Positions 27,875 to 37,754 are shown, numbered from the stretch's first letter. The stretch: DNA of 64,000 nt from Otariodibacter oris (GCF_009684715.1 NZ_CP016604.1:186001-250000), one strand, 5' to 3'. The notes: generated from the sequence alone by a model not told the origin. Made by a program: numbers and translations.

Positions 27875-27891
27875 TTTATTAAGGATTTATT

Positions 27892-28407
27892 ATGGCTGAA
27901 GAAGAAAACAAAGTTGAAGTACCTGCAGAGGAACAAGTTCCTTTTGAAATGCAAATTCAACGTATCTATGTTAAAGATATTTCATTCGAAGCACCAAATT
28001 TACCAACTATTTTTACTCAAGAGTGGAAACCTCAGTTGGGTTTTGAATTAGATACTCAAACTGTACAAGTTAATGATGATACATATGAAGTTGTTTTACA
28101 TATCAATGTTGAAACAACAATGGAAGATAGCAAAGATGTTGCTTTCATTTGTGAAATCAAACAAGCAGGTGTATTTACTATCAAAGGTTTAGATAATATG
28201 CAATTAGCTCACTGTTTGGCATCAAAATGCCCAGAGGTATTATTCCCTTATGCTAGAGAGTTAATTTCAAGTTTAGTGAATCGAGGAACATTCCCAGCGT
28301 TAAACCTTTCTCCAGTTAATTTTGATGCATTGTTCTTTGACTATTTAGAACGTCAACAAAAAGCAGAAGCTGAGAAAGAACAATCTCCAGCACCTCTCGC
28401 AAACTAA
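27892..28407 (+). CDS. secB: Protein-export chaperone SecB
   Basis: Homotetrameric cytosolic chaperone that keeps preproteins unfolded and delivers them to SecA. The 171 residues include [22 protein letters not shown] (strand 1, the peptide-binding edge), [10 protein letters not shown] and the CP(E)[33 protein letters not shown] region, all standard for SecB. The acidic N-terminal extension and Gln/Glu-rich tail are normal. It lies 17 bases after yibN and is closed by a strong terminator. Confidence 0.97.
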   Translation: MAEEENKVEVPAEEQVPFEMQIQRIYVKDISFEAPNLPTIFTQEWKPQLGFELDTQTVQVNDDTYEVVLHINVETTMEDSKDVAFICEIKQAGVFTIKGLDNMQLAHCLASKCPEVLFPYARELISSLVNRGTFPALNLSPVNFDALFFDYLERQQKAEAEKEQSPAPLAN

Positions 28408-28421
28408 TTTATTTCAATATG

Positions 28422-28452
28422 AAATAGGTATGCAGTTGCATACCTATTTTTT
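28422..28452 (+). terminator. Rho-independent terminator of yibN-secB
   Basis: Perfect stem AAATAGGTATGCA / TGCATACCTATTT with a 2-base minimum loop, followed by TTTT. It separates secB from gpsA-cysE. Confidence 0.88.
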
Positions 28453-28474
28453 TAGTTTTGGATAAGGACTAGAA

Positions 28475-29485
28475 ATGAATAGCATTTATACCGCACCAAT
28501 TTCAATTCTGGGTGCCGGTTCTTACGGAACGTCTTTAGCAATTGCACTTTCTCGCAATGGATACAAAACCTACCTATGGGGACATAATCCTCATAAAATG
28601 ACTATCCTAAAAGAGCAAAGAAAGAATCAAGAATTTCTTCCTGATATCCAATTCCCTGAAGCCTTAGAAATTAAGCATGACTTAAAAGAAATAATAACTT
28701 GTGCAAAGGATCTTTTGATTGCGGTACCCAGTCATGTTTTTACAGAGGTTCTATATAATATTAAACCTTATCTAACTTCAGAACATCGCATTATGTGGGC
28801 AACGAAAGGCCTAGAAAGAGATACTGGGCGTTTACTTCAGGAAGTTGCTTTGCAAATTTTAGGTAATAACCATCCGCTTGCTGTACTTTCAGGACCAACC
28901 TTTGCTAAAGAGTTAGCTAAAGGTATGCCAACAGCGATTTCACTTGCTTCTGATAATCCTCAATTTGCAGATGAGATGCAACAAAGAATCCATTGTGATA
29001 AAGCTTTCCGTGTGTATTTAAATTCAGATATGATCGGTGTGCAGTTAGGCGGAGCTATCAAGAATGTGATTGCTATAGGTGCAGGAATTTCTGATGGGAT
29101 GGGATTTGGAGCTAATGCTAGAACTGCATTGATTACCCGAGGCTTAGCTGAAATTAGTCGTTTAGGTGTTGCAATGGGTGCAAATCCAACAACATTTATG
29201 GGAATGGCAGGACTTGGTGATCTTGTTTTAACTTGTACAGATAACCAATCTCGTAATCGTAGATTTGGTTTAATGCTGGGGGAAGGTAAAACAACTCAAT
29301 ATGCTATGGAAGAAATAGGACAGGTGGTTGAAGGTTTTTATAATACCAAAGAAGCTTATTTGCTTGCTCAAAAGCAAGGGGTAGAAATGCCAATTGTCGA
29401 ACAGATCCACAAAATGTTATTTTGTGGAAAGCAGGCAAGTGACGTCGTTAAAGATTTACTCGGTCGTGAGCGGAAAGGAGAATAG
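28475..29485 (+). CDS. gpsA: Glycerol-3-phosphate dehydrogenase [NAD(P)+]
   Basis: Reduces dihydroxyacetone phosphate to sn-glycerol 3-phosphate for phospholipid synthesis. The 336 residues begin with the Rossmann motif [18 protein letters not shown], then have [19 protein letters not shown] and the catalytic Lys in [16 protein letters not shown], followed by [20 protein letters not shown]. Length and motifs are standard. Its TAG is separated from the cysE GTG by a single base, so the two are translationally coupled, as expected for gpsA-cysE. Confidence 0.97.
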   Translation: MNSIYTAPISILGAGSYGTSLAIALSRNGYKTYLWGHNPHKMTILKEQRKNQEFLPDIQFPEALEIKHDLKEIITCAKDLLIAVPSHVFTEVLYNIKPYLTSEHRIMWATKGLERDTGRLLQEVALQILGNNHPLAVLSGPTFAKELAKGMPTAISLASDNPQFADEMQQRIHCDKAFRVYLNSDMIGVQLGGAIKNVIAIGAGISDGMGFGANARTALITRGLAEISRLGVAMGANPTTFMGMAGLGDLVLTCTDNQSRNRRFGLMLGEGKTTQYAMEEIGQVVEGFYNTKEAYLLAQKQGVEMPIVEQIHKMLFCGKQASDVVKDLLGRERKGE

Positions 29486-29486
29486 A

Positions 29487-30284
29487 GTGAGCGAAAAAAG
29501 GCTCTTAAAAATTTGGACATCAATTCGTAAGGAAGCTGAATTATTAGTAGAAAGTGAACCAATGCTTGCGAGTTTTTTCCATGCGACAATTTTAAAACAT
29601 CATAATTTAGGTGAAGCATTAAGTTATATTCTAGCAAATAAATTATCTAACCCAATTATGCCAGCGATTGCTTTAAAAGAAATTATAGAAGAAGCTTACA
29701 ATGCAGATGAACAAATTATATATAGTGCTGCTTGTGATATTGAAGCTGTTCGCACTCGAGATCCTGCGGTAGATAAATGGAGCACTCCATTACTGTATTT
29801 AAAAGGTTTTCATGCTTTACAAAGCTATAGAGTTACACACTATTTATGGAATCAGAATAGAAAAGCACTTGCTGTTTATTTACAAAATGAAATTTCAGTT
29901 GCTTTTGATGTGGATATTCATCCTGCTGCTAAAATTGGTTGTGGCATCATGCTTGATCATGCAACAGGTATTGTTGTTGGAGAAACTTCGGTTATTGAAA
30001 ATGATGTATCAATTCTTCAAGGCGTTACATTAGGTGGCACAGGGAAAGAGAATGGTGATCGTCATCCTAAAATTCGAGAAGGCGTGATGATAGGATCCGG
30101 GGCGAAAATTTTAGGTAATATTGAAATTGGACGTTATTCAAAAATTGGAGCCAACTCCGTTGTATTACATCCTATTCCTGAATATGCAACTGCAGCAGGA
30201 GTGCCTGCAAAAATTATTGGAAAATCAGAAGATCAAAAACCAGCTTTTGAAATGAATCAATATTTTGAGCATATAAATATATAG
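29487..30284 (+). CDS. cysE: Serine O-acetyltransferase
   Basis: Makes O-acetylserine from serine and acetyl-CoA, the committed step of cysteine synthesis. The frame is open further upstream inside gpsA, but GTG 29487 follows GGAGAATA and matches the normal CysE start, giving 265 residues. The N-terminal helical domain carries FFHATILKHHNLGEALSYILA. The C-terminal left-handed beta-helix has hexapeptide repeats (DIHPAAKIGCGIMLDHATGIVVGETSVIENDVSILQ, GVMIGSGAKILGNIEIGRYSKIGANSVVL). The tail ends FEHINI, the Ile-ending type bound by cysteine synthase CysK. Confidence 0.96.
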   Translation: MSEKRLLKIWTSIRKEAELLVESEPMLASFFHATILKHHNLGEALSYILANKLSNPIMPAIALKEIIEEAYNADEQIIYSAACDIEAVRTRDPAVDKWSTPLLYLKGFHALQSYRVTHYLWNQNRKALAVYLQNEISVAFDVDIHPAAKIGCGIMLDHATGIVVGETSVIENDVSILQGVTLGGTGKENGDRHPKIREGVMIGSGAKILGNIEIGRYSKIGANSVVLHPIPEYATAAGVPAKIIGKSEDQKPAFEMNQYFEHINI

Positions 30285-30290
30285 CAATAA

Positions 30291-30332
30291 AAGATCCCCT
30301 GATGTTAACTTTCTAACTTAGGGGATTTTTTA
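30291..30332. terminator. Terminator after cysE
   Basis: Stem ATCCCCT / AGGGGAT flanked by AAAA and TTTTTTAAAA; can serve both cysE (+) and rpe (-). An uptake-signal core on the minus strand follows at 30352-30360. Confidence 0.75.
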
Positions 30333-30373
30333 AAAAAAGTAGGTCGATCTAACCGCTTGTAAAAGCCTGATTC

Positions 30374-31048
30374 TTATACAGAAGCAAGTTCAGCACGCAT
30401 TTGATCAATTACCAGTTTATAGTCAGGCTGATCAAAAATAGCAGATCCCGCAACAAACATATCGGCTCCCGCTTTAGCTATTTCCGCGATATTGTTAATC
30501 TTAACTCCACCATCAACTTCTAAACGAATATTGTATCCACTTTCATCAATACGGCGTCTTGCCTCTTGTAACTTGGTTAAAGTCGAAGGTAAGAAGGATT
30601 GTCCACCAAAACCTGGATTTACTGACATCAGTAAAATGACATCGATTTTATCCATCACATAGTCAAGATAACTTAATGGCGTAGCTGGATTAAACACTAA
30701 TCCACATTTACATCCATGTTCACGGATAAGTTGTAATGAACGATCAATATGCTCAGTTGCTTCTGGGTGAAAAGTAATGACACTGGCGCCAGCTTTAGCA
30801 AAATCAGGAATAATGCGATCAACAGGTTTAACCATCAAATGCACATCAATAGGAGCAGTAATTCCGTAGTTTCGTAATGATTGGCAAACAGCAGGACCAA
30901 ACGTTAAATTAGGCACATAATGGTTATCCATTACATCAAAATGGATGACATCAGCCCCATCTGAAATAACTTGCTTTACATCATCACCAAGTCTTGCAAG
31001 ATCTGCAGAAAGAATAGAAGGTGCGATTAAAAAAGGTTGTTGAGTCAT
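30374..31048 (-). CDS. rpe: Ribulose-phosphate 3-epimerase
   Basis: Interconverts ribulose 5-phosphate and xylulose 5-phosphate in the pentose phosphate pathway. The 224 residues form a TIM barrel with [58 protein letters not shown] and [30 protein letters not shown]. The metal ligands (His and Asp in HFDVMD, His in DVHLMV, Asp in EVDGG) are all present. It stands alone on the minus strand with TATGACTC-type upstream sequence; no partner gene such as gph is adjacent. Confidence 0.97.
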   Translation of the reverse strand: MTQQPFLIAPSILSADLARLGDDVKQVISDGADVIHFDVMDNHYVPNLTFGPAVCQSLRNYGITAPIDVHLMVKPVDRIIPDFAKAGASVITFHPEATEHIDRSLQLIREHGCKCGLVFNPATPLSYLDYVMDKIDVILLMSVNPGFGGQSFLPSTLTKLQEARRRIDESGYNIRLEVDGGVKINNIAEIAKAGADMFVAGSAIFDQPDYKLVIDQMRAELASV

Positions 31049-31271
31049 AGTTTTTTCTCATCGTTAGATATCTGATTGCGTAAGATTACCACATTTTTTC
31101 CGTAACAATATCGATTAAAATGATTCATTTTTTCTATTACAGATGTTTTTTGATTAAAAATAAGACATAGGTTATAAAAAAATGATAGAAATAAAATCAA
31201 TTATCAGGCAAAATAACGTCCACTTTTAATTTATGGTTATTAGCTACAGAATTTATTTAGTCGGAGGACTT

Positions 31272-31538
31272 ATGAAAAAGGGAATTCACCCTGAGAATTA
31301 TCGTGAAATTTTATTCTATGACAGCAGTGTGCAACAAGGTTGGGTTATTCGTTCTTGTGCAAAAACGACAAAAACAATGGTATGGGAAGATGGTAAAGAA
31401 TACCCATTATTTCCATTAGATACATCATCAGCTTCACACCCTGTTTACACTGGTAAACGTCGTGAAACGAATAATGAAGGTCGTGCAAGTAAATTTAATG
31501 AACGCTTTAAAGGCATGGCTATCAAAGCTAAAAAATAA
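31272..31538 (+). CDS. rpmE2: 50S ribosomal protein L31 type B
   Basis: Zinc-independent paralogue of L31. ATG 31272 is chosen because CGGAGG lies 6 bases before it and the product then starts [19 protein letters not shown], the family opening; the frame is open from 31233. The 88 residues lack the CxxC zinc-ribbon of type A L31 (the only Cys is in [11 protein letters not shown]). The type B form normally replaces the zinc form under zinc starvation and is often Zur-regulated; I could not find a convincing Zur box in 31049-31271. rpmJ2 follows after 18 bases. Confidence 0.95.
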   Translation: MKKGIHPENYREILFYDSSVQQGWVIRSCAKTTKTMVWEDGKEYPLFPLDTSSASHPVYTGKRRETNNEGRASKFNERFKGMAIKAKK

Positions 31539-31556
31539 TAGTAAGTAGAGGAACAA

Positions 31557-31682
31557 ATGAAAATTTTAAATTCGTTAAAAACAGCTAAAACTCGTCACCC
31601 TGATTGCAAAATTGTACGTCGTAAAGGTAAATTATACGTAATTTGTAAATCAAATCCTCGTTTTAAAGCGCGTCAACGTTAA
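31557..31682 (+). CDS. ykgO: 50S ribosomal protein L36 type B
   Basis: A 41-residue protein (starts [18 protein letters not shown], ends NPRFKARQR) closely matching YkgO/RpmJ2. GAGGAAC lies just before the ATG. It has Cys in PDCKIV and VICKSN but lacks the full CCHC zinc-ribbon of type A L36, so it is the zinc-independent form. Pairing with rpmE2 mirrors the E. coli ykgM-ykgO pair. A strong terminator follows. Confidence 0.95.
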   Translation: MKILNSLKTAKTRHPDCKIVRRKGKLYVICKSNPRFKARQR

Positions 31683-31705
31683 TTTCTAAATTAAAATTTT
31701 TAGAA

Positions 31706-31743
31706 AAATAAGCGGTTAGGTTTAAATCTAACCGCTTATTTAT
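31706..31743 (+). terminator. Terminator formed by paired uptake-signal cores
   Basis: Stem AAATAAGCGGTTAG / CTAACCGCTTATTT with an 8-base loop, followed by ATTTATTG. Each arm carries TAAGCGGT, an uptake-signal variant, in inverted orientation. Confidence 0.85.
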
Positions 31744-31850
31744 TGATACCTATCAAATAATGCCTAATTAAACCCCTTGTATTTCATATCTATCTTGCCA
31801 TTGGATTGTTACAATGGATACAAATTAACCACATATTTTCCTAAATTATT

Positions 31851-32114
31851 GTGATCAATAAATTTGAACATTCTATTCTACGACCAAATTTTTTATGTGG
31901 GTATTTTTTAATACTCACTAAAAACAGAAGATGTAAGAATACAAGGAAAAAAGAGTGTGTATTTTGTGAGGATAGTTGTGAGCAACGACCTATCCATTTT
32001 AAATGAACAATTGGAGAAGTTGCCAAACCTTTATTAAATTTGGAGCTTTGTAATGGCTGTGGAGCTTATTTATCAAGTTGCTCGATTCAAGTGATTACGA
32101 TTTTATATTTATGA
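31851..32114 (+). pseudogene. napF: napF remnant (ferredoxin-type nitrate reductase accessory protein)
   Basis: One frame from GTG 31851 encodes an N-terminal piece like NapF (EHSILRPNFLCGYFL, compare the SRRxFLRG start), then jumps to the last ferredoxin domain: KKECVFCEDSCEQRPIHFK, a TGA at 32004-32006, and TIGEVAKPLLNLELCNGCGAYLSSCSIQVITI. The whole is 87 codons against about 165 in E. coli NapF; the first two 4Fe-4S domains are deleted. In the final cluster motif CNGCGAC has become CNGCGAY and the Cys-Pro end is lost. The TGA overlaps the napD ATG (ATGA), the old coupling point. The gene is certainly non-functional unless read-through occurs. Confidence 0.88.
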
Positions 32115-32398
32115 GAAATGTATCAGACAAACTTAACCACTCGAAAATAGCAGGGAATTGGTATTTGTGTAGTTTGGTTGTACAGGCTAAGCCAGAAAAA
32201 TTAGATTCGATCAAGGCTACATTATTATCTATGCCAAATACTGAAATTCACGGGGAAAAACCAGAAGAAGGTAAGTTAATTGTTGTAATAGAGTCTGATT
32301 TTCAACCTCAGTTGGTTGAGCAAATGGAGAGTATTAAGGATATTGATGGTGTGATTGTTGTTTCTTTAATTTATAGCCATCAAGATGAAAAACATTAA
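32111..32398 (+). CDS. napD: Nitrate reductase chaperone NapD
   Basis: Cytoplasmic chaperone that binds the Tat signal of NapA and holds it back until the molybdenum cofactor is in place. The frame is open from 32078, but ATG 32111 fits better: it overlaps the old napF stop and gives MRNVSDKLNHSKIAGNWYLCSLVVQAKPEKL, 95 residues. The ferredoxin-like fold is shown by WYLCSLVVQA, MPNTEIHG and GKLIVVIESD. napA follows after 36 bases. Since napF is decayed, translation of napD must start on its own ribosome site. Confidence 0.93.
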   Translation: MRNVSDKLNHSKIAGNWYLCSLVVQAKPEKLDSIKATLLSMPNTEIHGEKPEEGKLIVVIESDFQPQLVEQMESIKDIDGVIVVSLIYSHQDEKH

Positions 32399-32434
32399 TT
32401 ATTTTTTATTTACCTATTATTAGTGGGGAACATT

Positions 32435-34918
32435 ATGAAACTAAATCGCCGAGAATTCATTAAGGCGAATGCGGTCGTCGCTGCTGCCGCTGCTGCGGGT
32501 ATGAGTATTCCTGTCAGAAATGCTTATGCTGATGAGAATACAATTAAATGGGACAAGGCACCGTGTCGCTTTTGTGGAACAGGATGTAGTGTCCTTGTTG
32601 GCACTCAAAATGGACGTATTGTTGCTTCACAGGGGGATCCTGATGCAGAAGTAAATCGTGGATTAAACTGTATCAAAGGGTATTTTCTACCTAAAATTAT
32701 GTATGGTAAAGACCGTTTAACTGCGCCTATGTTGCGAATGAAAGACGGTAAATATGATAAGAATGGTGATTTTACGCCAGTTTCTTGGGATAAAGCTTTC
32801 AATATTATGGCTGAAAAGTTTAAGAAAGCAATTAAAGAACAAGGACCTAATGGCGTAGGAATGTTTACTTCAGGACAATCAACTATCTTTGAGGGTATAG
32901 CTAAATCTAAATTATTTAAAGCTGGATTACGTTCAAATAATATCGATCCAAATGCTCGTCATTGTATGGCATCAGCAGCAGTAGCCTTTTTACGTACTTT
33001 CGGTATTGATGAGCCGATGGGCTGTTATGATGATATTGAAAATGCTGATGCTTTTGTTCTTTGGGGATCAAATATGGCAGAAATGCATCCTATTCTATGG
33101 TCACGCATTTCTGATCGTCGTTTATCCAAACAAGATTCAAAAGTAGCGGTACTTTCAACCTACGAACACCGTTCATTTGAATTAGCAGATTTAGGTATTT
33201 TATTTAAGCCACAAGCTGACCTTGCGATTTTAAATTATATTGCTAATTATCTTATTCAGCATGATGCAATCGATCATGACTTTATTCAAAAACATACGAA
33301 TTTTAAACGCGGTGAAACTGATATCGGTTATGGATTGCGTGATAGTCATCCACTAGAACAAGCTGCTCAAAATGCAAAAAGTGCTGGCAAAATGTATGAT
33401 AGTGATTTTGAAGAATTTAAGAAATTAGTGGCCCCTTATACACTTGAAAAAACACATGAAATATCAGGTGTACCAGTTGATCAGCTTGAATCATTAGCAA
33501 AAATGTATGCTGATCCTAATCTTAAGATTGTGTCATTTTGGACAATGGGATTCAACCAACATACCCGTGGGGTGTGGGCAAATCACCTTATCTACAATAT
33601 TCACTTATTAACAGGCAAAATTTCTCAACCTGGCTGTGGTCCTTTCTCTCTGACCGGCCAACCATCAGCATGTGGTACAGCACGTGAAGTTGGGACTTTT
33701 GCTCATCGTTTACCAGCTGATTTAGTTGTCACTAATCCAAAACATGTTGAAACGGCAGAAAAATTATGGAAATTACCAAGTGGTGTGATTCAAACTAAAG
33801 TTGGGCTTCATGCAGTTGCACAAGATCGTGCTTTAAAAGATGGTACTCTTAATGCATATTGGATCATGTGTAATAACAATATGCAAGCAGGCCCAAACAT
33901 CAATGAAGAACGATTACCTGGTTGGAGAGATGAACGTAACTTTATTGTAGTTTCAGATCCGTATCCAACAGTCTCAGCTTTAACTGCTGATTTAATTTTA
34001 CCGACAGCAATGTGGGTGGAAAAAGAAGGAGCTTATGGTAATGCTGAACGTCGTACTCAGTTTTGGTATCAACAAGTGAAAGCTCCTGGTGAAGCAAAAT
34101 CAGATTTATGGCAGTTGGTAGAATTTTCTAAATATTTCACCACAGATGAAATGTGGCCGGAAGAAGTATTAGCAGCAAATCCTGAATATAAAGGCAAAAC
34201 TTTATATGATGTGTTATATCGTAATGGTCAAGTGGATCAATTCCAAGTGCCAACAGATAAAGCAGGTTATATCAATGATGAAGCCGAAGATTTTGGGTTC
34301 TATATCCAAAAGGGATTATTTGAGGAATACGCATCATTTGGACGTGGACATGGACATGATTTAGCTGATTTCGAGTCATATCACAAAGCAAGAGGTTTGC
34401 GTTGGCCTGTTGTTGAAAATAAAGAAACCTTATGGCGTTATCGTGAGGGCTATGATCCTTACGTTAAAGAGGGTGAAGAGGTGGCTTTTTACGGTAATCC
34501 AGATAAGAAAGCAATCATTCTTGCTGTACCTTATGAAGCCCCAGCAGAAGCACCTGATGAAGAATATGATTTATGGCTATCCACAGGGCGTGTATTAGAA
34601 CATTGGCATACAGGATCAATGACTCGCCGTGTTCCAGAATTGCACCGTTCATTCCCTAATAACTTGGTGTGGATGCATCCGACTGATGCGAAGAAACGAG
34701 GATTGCGTCATGGCGATAAAGTGAAGGTCTCAAGCCGTCGTGGAGAAATGATTTCTCATATTGATACTCGTGGACGTAATAAAGTCCCTGAAGGTTTAAT
34801 CTTTACCACGTTCTTTGATGCAGGACAGTTAGCTAATAAATTAACGTTAGACGCAACAGATCCAATTTCTAAAGAAACCGATTTCAAAAAATGTGCCGTT
34901 AAGGTTGAGAAAGCTTAG
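32435..34918 (+). CDS. napA: Periplasmic nitrate reductase catalytic subunit
   Basis: Reduces nitrate to nitrite in the periplasm with bis-MGD molybdenum and one 4Fe-4S cluster. ATG 32435 follows GGGGAACATT and gives 827 residues. A Tat signal ([29 protein letters not shown]) opens the protein. The cluster Cys residues are in [13 protein letters not shown] and GLNCIKGYF; the Mo-ligand Cys is in [16 protein letters not shown]-binding stretches include [15 protein letters not shown] and [15 protein letters not shown]. Length equals E. coli NapA (828). Confidence 0.98.
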   Translation: MKLNRREFIKANAVVAAAAAAGMSIPVRNAYADENTIKWDKAPCRFCGTGCSVLVGTQNGRIVASQGDPDAEVNRGLNCIKGYFLPKIMYGKDRLTAPMLRMKDGKYDKNGDFTPVSWDKAFNIMAEKFKKAIKEQGPNGVGMFTSGQSTIFEGIAKSKLFKAGLRSNNIDPNARHCMASAAVAFLRTFGIDEPMGCYDDIENADAFVLWGSNMAEMHPILWSRISDRRLSKQDSKVAVLSTYEHRSFELADLGILFKPQADLAILNYIANYLIQHDAIDHDFIQKHTNFKRGETDIGYGLRDSHPLEQAAQNAKSAGKMYDSDFEEFKKLVAPYTLEKTHEISGVPVDQLESLAKMYADPNLKIVSFWTMGFNQHTRGVWANHLIYNIHLLTGKISQPGCGPFSLTGQPSACGTAREVGTFAHRLPADLVVTNPKHVETAEKLWKLPSGVIQTKVGLHAVAQDRALKDGTLNAYWIMCNNNMQAGPNINEERLPGWRDERNFIVVSDPYPTVSALTADLILPTAMWVEKEGAYGNAERRTQFWYQQVKAPGEAKSDLWQLVEFSKYFTTDEMWPEEVLAANPEYKGKTLYDVLYRNGQVDQFQVPTDKAGYINDEAEDFGFYIQKGLFEEYASFGRGHGHDLADFESYHKARGLRWPVVENKETLWRYREGYDPYVKEGEEVAFYGNPDKKAIILAVPYEAPAEAPDEEYDLWLSTGRVLEHWHTGSMTRRVPELHRSFPNNLVWMHPTDAKKRGLRHGDKVKVSSRRGEMISHIDTRGRNKVPEGLIFTTFFDAGQLANKLTLDATDPISKETDFKKCAVKVEKA

Positions 34919-34926
34919 TCAGTTTG

Positions 34927-34948
34927 TGTGGCAAATATATTTGCCACA
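34927..34948 (+). other. Perfect palindrome between napA and napG
   Basis: TGTGGCAAATATATTTGCCACA folds to an 8-10 base-pair hairpin with no U-run. It may act as an mRNA stability or partial-termination element inside the operon. TAAGCGGTCAGATT, an uptake-signal variant, follows at 34956. Confidence 0.5.
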
Positions 34949-34999
34949 TAGTTAATAAGCGGTCAGATTCCCGAATAATTTTGTAAATAAGGAAAACGA

Positions 35000-35758
35000 T
35001 TGAAGCTTGATCCAAACCGTCGTCAATTTTTAAAAAGTGTAACAAGGACAGCAGGAGGCGTTTGTGGTGTAGGGATTATTTTAGCCTTACAACAACATCA
35101 AACTCTTGCAAGACAAGGTGTTGCATTACGTCCACCAGGGGCATTAGCAGACGATAAAGAATTTACTTCTGCTTGTGTTCGGTGTGGGCAATGTGTGCAG
35201 GCTTGTCCTTACGATATGTTGCATTTGGCATCGTTACTTTCCCCCATGGAAGCAGGAACACCTTATTTTATTGCACGAGATAAACCTTGTGAAATGTGTC
35301 CTGATATTCCTTGTGTTAAGGCATGCCCAAGTGGTGCGTTAGATCCTCATTTAACCAATATTGATGATGCAAGGATGGGGCTTTCTGTCCTACTTGATCA
35401 AGAAACTTGCTTGAATTGGCAAGGGTTAAGATGTGATGTTTGCTACCGTGTTTGTCCATTGATTGATAAAGCGATTACCCTTGAATTACAACGTAATGAA
35501 CGTTCTGGAAAACATGCTAAGTTTATTCCAACTGTGCATTCAGATGCTTGTACCGGTTGTGGCAAATGTGAAGAGGCTTGCGTGTTAGAAGAAGCTGCAA
35601 TTAAAGTATTACCAATGGACTTAGCAAAAGGTATGTTAGGTAAGCATTATCGTTTTGGCTGGCAAGAAAAAGAGAAAGAAGGACATTCGTTACTTGATGA
35701 ATCAAATCCTGATGGCATTTTGACTTTACCAACTCGTTTACCGGAGGGATTGCAATAA
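35000..35758 (+). CDS. napG: Ferredoxin-type quinol oxidation protein NapG
   Basis: Periplasmic iron-sulfur protein that, with NapH, passes electrons from quinol toward NapC/NapB. The start is TTG 35000 with AAGGA upstream. A Tat signal ([26 protein letters not shown]) is followed by four 4Fe-4S motifs: [43 protein letters not shown] and [12 protein letters not shown]. The 252-residue length is slightly above E. coli NapG (231). Its stop codon TAATG overlaps the napH ATG. Confidence 0.95.
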   Translation: MKLDPNRRQFLKSVTRTAGGVCGVGIILALQQHQTLARQGVALRPPGALADDKEFTSACVRCGQCVQACPYDMLHLASLLSPMEAGTPYFIARDKPCEMCPDIPCVKACPSGALDPHLTNIDDARMGLSVLLDQETCLNWQGLRCDVCYRVCPLIDKAITLELQRNERSGKHAKFIPTVHSDACTGCGKCEEACVLEEAAIKVLPMDLAKGMLGKHYRFGWQEKEKEGHSLLDESNPDGILTLPTRLPEGLQ

Positions 35759-36636
35759 TGGCTAATTCCCCTAAATATGCAGGTATTGAAGCAAGAGAGA
35801 AATTAGGGTGGTGGCGAGCTTATCGATTTCTCATTTTGCGTAGACTTTGCCAATTAAGTATTATCTTAATGTTTTTGTCTGGACCAACATGGAATATTTG
35901 GATTTTAAAAGGAAATTACAGCTCAAGTATATTATTTGATCTTGTTCCATTGAGTGATCCATTGATTACTGCAGAAAGTCTAGCAACAGGTTATTTACCT
36001 GAATGGAAAACATTATTGGGGGCGGGAATTGTTGGACTAATTTATGCGTTATTAGCAAGTAAAGCCTTTTGTAGTTGGGTTTGTCCAGTCAATATTATTA
36101 CTGATTGTGCAGCTTGGTTTCGTCGTAAATTAGGAATTCGTCAGTCGGCAAAATTGCCTCGTAATTTGCGCTATGGTTTATTGGTAATGATTCTCATAGG
36201 AAGTGCGATATCAGGTACTCTATTGTGGGAATGGATCAATCCTGTTGCAGCTGTTGGGCGTATTTTTGTTTTTGGAATAGGTGCAACCCTATGGCTTGTG
36301 ATGGCCATTTTCTTGTTTGATTTATTAATTGTTGAGCATGGTTGGTGTGGGCATTTATGCCCAATTGGCGCAATCTATGCGGTTATTGGATCAAAAAGCA
36401 TTGTGAAAGTTGGTGTGGTTGATCGTAAGTTGTGTGATCGCTGTATGGATTGCTTCCATGTTTGCCCAGAGCCCCAAGTATTACGTTTACCTTTGAACGG
36501 AAAACCAGAAGATAGCCAGTTGGTGTTATCAAAAGATTGTATTAGTTGCGGACGTTGCATTGATGTCTGTGCAGAAAATGTTTTTAGTTTTACAACGAGA
36601 TTTAAAAAAGAAATTCCTATTGTAAATCAATCATAA
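35758..36636 (+). CDS. napH: Membrane quinol oxidase component NapH
   Basis: Inner-membrane partner of NapG. The 292 residues have four membrane helices, the conserved SKAFCSWVCPVN and GWCGHLCPIGAIYA loops (CxxxCP pairs), and two C-terminal 4Fe-4S motifs (CDRCMDCFHVCPEP and CISCGRCIDVCAENV). ATG 35758 overlaps the napG stop by one base. Order D-A-G-H-B-C agrees with H. influenzae and E. coli. Confidence 0.95.
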   Translation: MANSPKYAGIEAREKLGWWRAYRFLILRRLCQLSIILMFLSGPTWNIWILKGNYSSSILFDLVPLSDPLITAESLATGYLPEWKTLLGAGIVGLIYALLASKAFCSWVCPVNIITDCAAWFRRKLGIRQSAKLPRNLRYGLLVMILIGSAISGTLLWEWINPVAAVGRIFVFGIGATLWLVMAIFLFDLLIVEHGWCGHLCPIGAIYAVIGSKSIVKVGVVDRKLCDRCMDCFHVCPEPQVLRLPLNGKPEDSQLVLSKDCISCGRCIDVCAENVFSFTTRFKKEIPIVNQS

Positions 36637-36667
36637 TTTTAAGTTAAAAAGCTTAGTGGAGTGAAAA

Positions 36668-37093
36668 ATGAAAAAATATATCGCCCTATTATTAGTTGCG
36701 GTTTCAAGTGTTATCTTTGCTAGTACGGAAGTACCTTCAGACTTTGAGGATAGTATAGAAGCGGTAGCCCCTGCTTTCCATAATATGCCAAAAGATAACG
36801 AAAGAATCGGCTTAAATTATGTAAACCAACCTCCAATGGTGCCTCATAGCATCAGAGGGTATCAAGTCACAAAAAATACCAATCAATGTTTAAATTGTCA
36901 CGGTATCGAAAATTATCGTGTTACTGGCGCACCTCGTATTAGCCCAACACACTTTACTGATCGTGATGGTAATGTTTCAGCTGATACCGCTCCACGCCGT
37001 TATTTTTGCTTACAATGTCATGTTCCACAAGCAGATGTTGATCCAATCATTGAAAATGAATTTGAACCAACGAAGTCATTCGGAGGTAAATAA
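36668..37093 (+). CDS. napB: Periplasmic nitrate reductase dihaem cytochrome c subunit
   Basis: Electron-donating subunit of NapAB. A signal peptide (MKKYIALLLVAVSSVIFAS) precedes a mature part with two CxxCH haem sites, QCLNCHGIEN (~residue 76) and FCLQCHVPQAD (~115), plus distal His in MVPHSIRGYQV and SPTHFTDRDG. The 141-residue length is normal. GGAG lies before the start. Its stop overlaps the napC ATG by one base. Confidence 0.96.
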   Translation: MKKYIALLLVAVSSVIFASTEVPSDFEDSIEAVAPAFHNMPKDNERIGLNYVNQPPMVPHSIRGYQVTKNTNQCLNCHGIENYRVTGAPRISPTHFTDRDGNVSADTAPRRYFCLQCHVPQADVDPIIENEFEPTKSFGGK

Positions 37094-37692
37094 TGTTACG
37101 GTTACTCAAGCGTTTTTGGACGTGGTTTAAAAGACCAAGTCGAATGGGAATTGGTTTTCTTATTTTAATTTCAGCAATTGGTGGAATACTATTTTGGGGT
37201 GGATTTAATGTTGCTCTAGAACAAACAAATACTGAGGAGTTTTGTTCAAGCTGTCATATGAATGATGTTGTACCTGAATATCAAGCATCTGTGCATTTTT
37301 CTAACCGTAGTGGCGTTAAAGCTATTTGTTCAGATTGTCATGTTCCACACGAATTTTTACCAAAGTGGAAGCGTAAAATACAAGCCTCAACAGAGGTTCT
37401 AGCACACTTGACAGGTAAAGTGGATACTAAACAGAAATTTGAAGAACATCGCTTAGAAATGGCGAAACGAGAGTGGGAAAGAATGCAAGCTAATAATTCT
37501 CAAGAGTGTCGTAATTGTCATAATTTTGCGGATATGGATTTCACTCAACAAAAAGGGGTGGCAGCTAAAATGCATGCTATGGCAGGGCAAGAAAATAAAA
37601 CTTGTATAGATTGCCATAAAGGTATTGCACATAATCTTCCACATATGGAAGGTATCCCTTCAGGCTTCCAACCTAAAAAGCAAGAAGAATAG
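37093..37692 (+). CDS. napC: Tetrahaem quinol dehydrogenase NapC
   Basis: NapC/NirT-family membrane cytochrome that oxidises quinol and reduces NapB. One N-terminal membrane anchor (IGFLILISAIGGILFWGGFNVAL) is followed by four CxxCH haem sites: CSSCHMND, CSDCHVPH, CRNCHNFA and CIDCHKGIAH. The 199 residues match E. coli NapC (200). It is the last nap gene; a strong hairpin follows. Confidence 0.97.
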   Translation: MLRLLKRFWTWFKRPSRMGIGFLILISAIGGILFWGGFNVALEQTNTEEFCSSCHMNDVVPEYQASVHFSNRSGVKAICSDCHVPHEFLPKWKRKIQASTEVLAHLTGKVDTKQKFEEHRLEMAKREWERMQANNSQECRNCHNFADMDFTQQKGVAAKMHAMAGQENKTCIDCHKGIAHNLPHMEGIPSGFQPKKQEE

Positions 37693-37711
37693 CTAAAGTT
37701 ATTGGATAAAC

Positions 37712-37754
37712 AAGCGGTCAGATCATGCAATTGTTTTGCATAATCTGACCGCTT
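37712..37754. terminator. Terminator made of two inverted uptake signals
   Basis: AAGCGGTCAGATCATGCAA pairs with TTGCATAATCTGACCGCTT (one mismatch) around TTGTT. Each arm is an uptake signal (ACAAGCGGTCA...) including part of the downstream AT-rich and TGCAAA-like region. The pair lies between napC (+) and gntK (-) and can serve both strands. Confidence 0.85.

Noticed and set aside
31140..31200. Zur box before rpmE2 (GTTATAAAAAAATGAT)
   Set aside because: Only one half resembles the GTTATA-N-TATAAC palindrome; the other half is missing.
31846..31866. FNR-like palindrome TTATTG-N4-CAATAA at the napF remnant start
   Set aside because: It overlaps the presumed start codon and differs from TTGAT-N4-ATCAA; more likely chance in AT-rich DNA.
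31841..32026. 61-codon minus-strand ORF before napD
   Set aside because: The opposite strand carries the recognisable napF remnant with Cys motifs; the minus-strand product is not meaningful.
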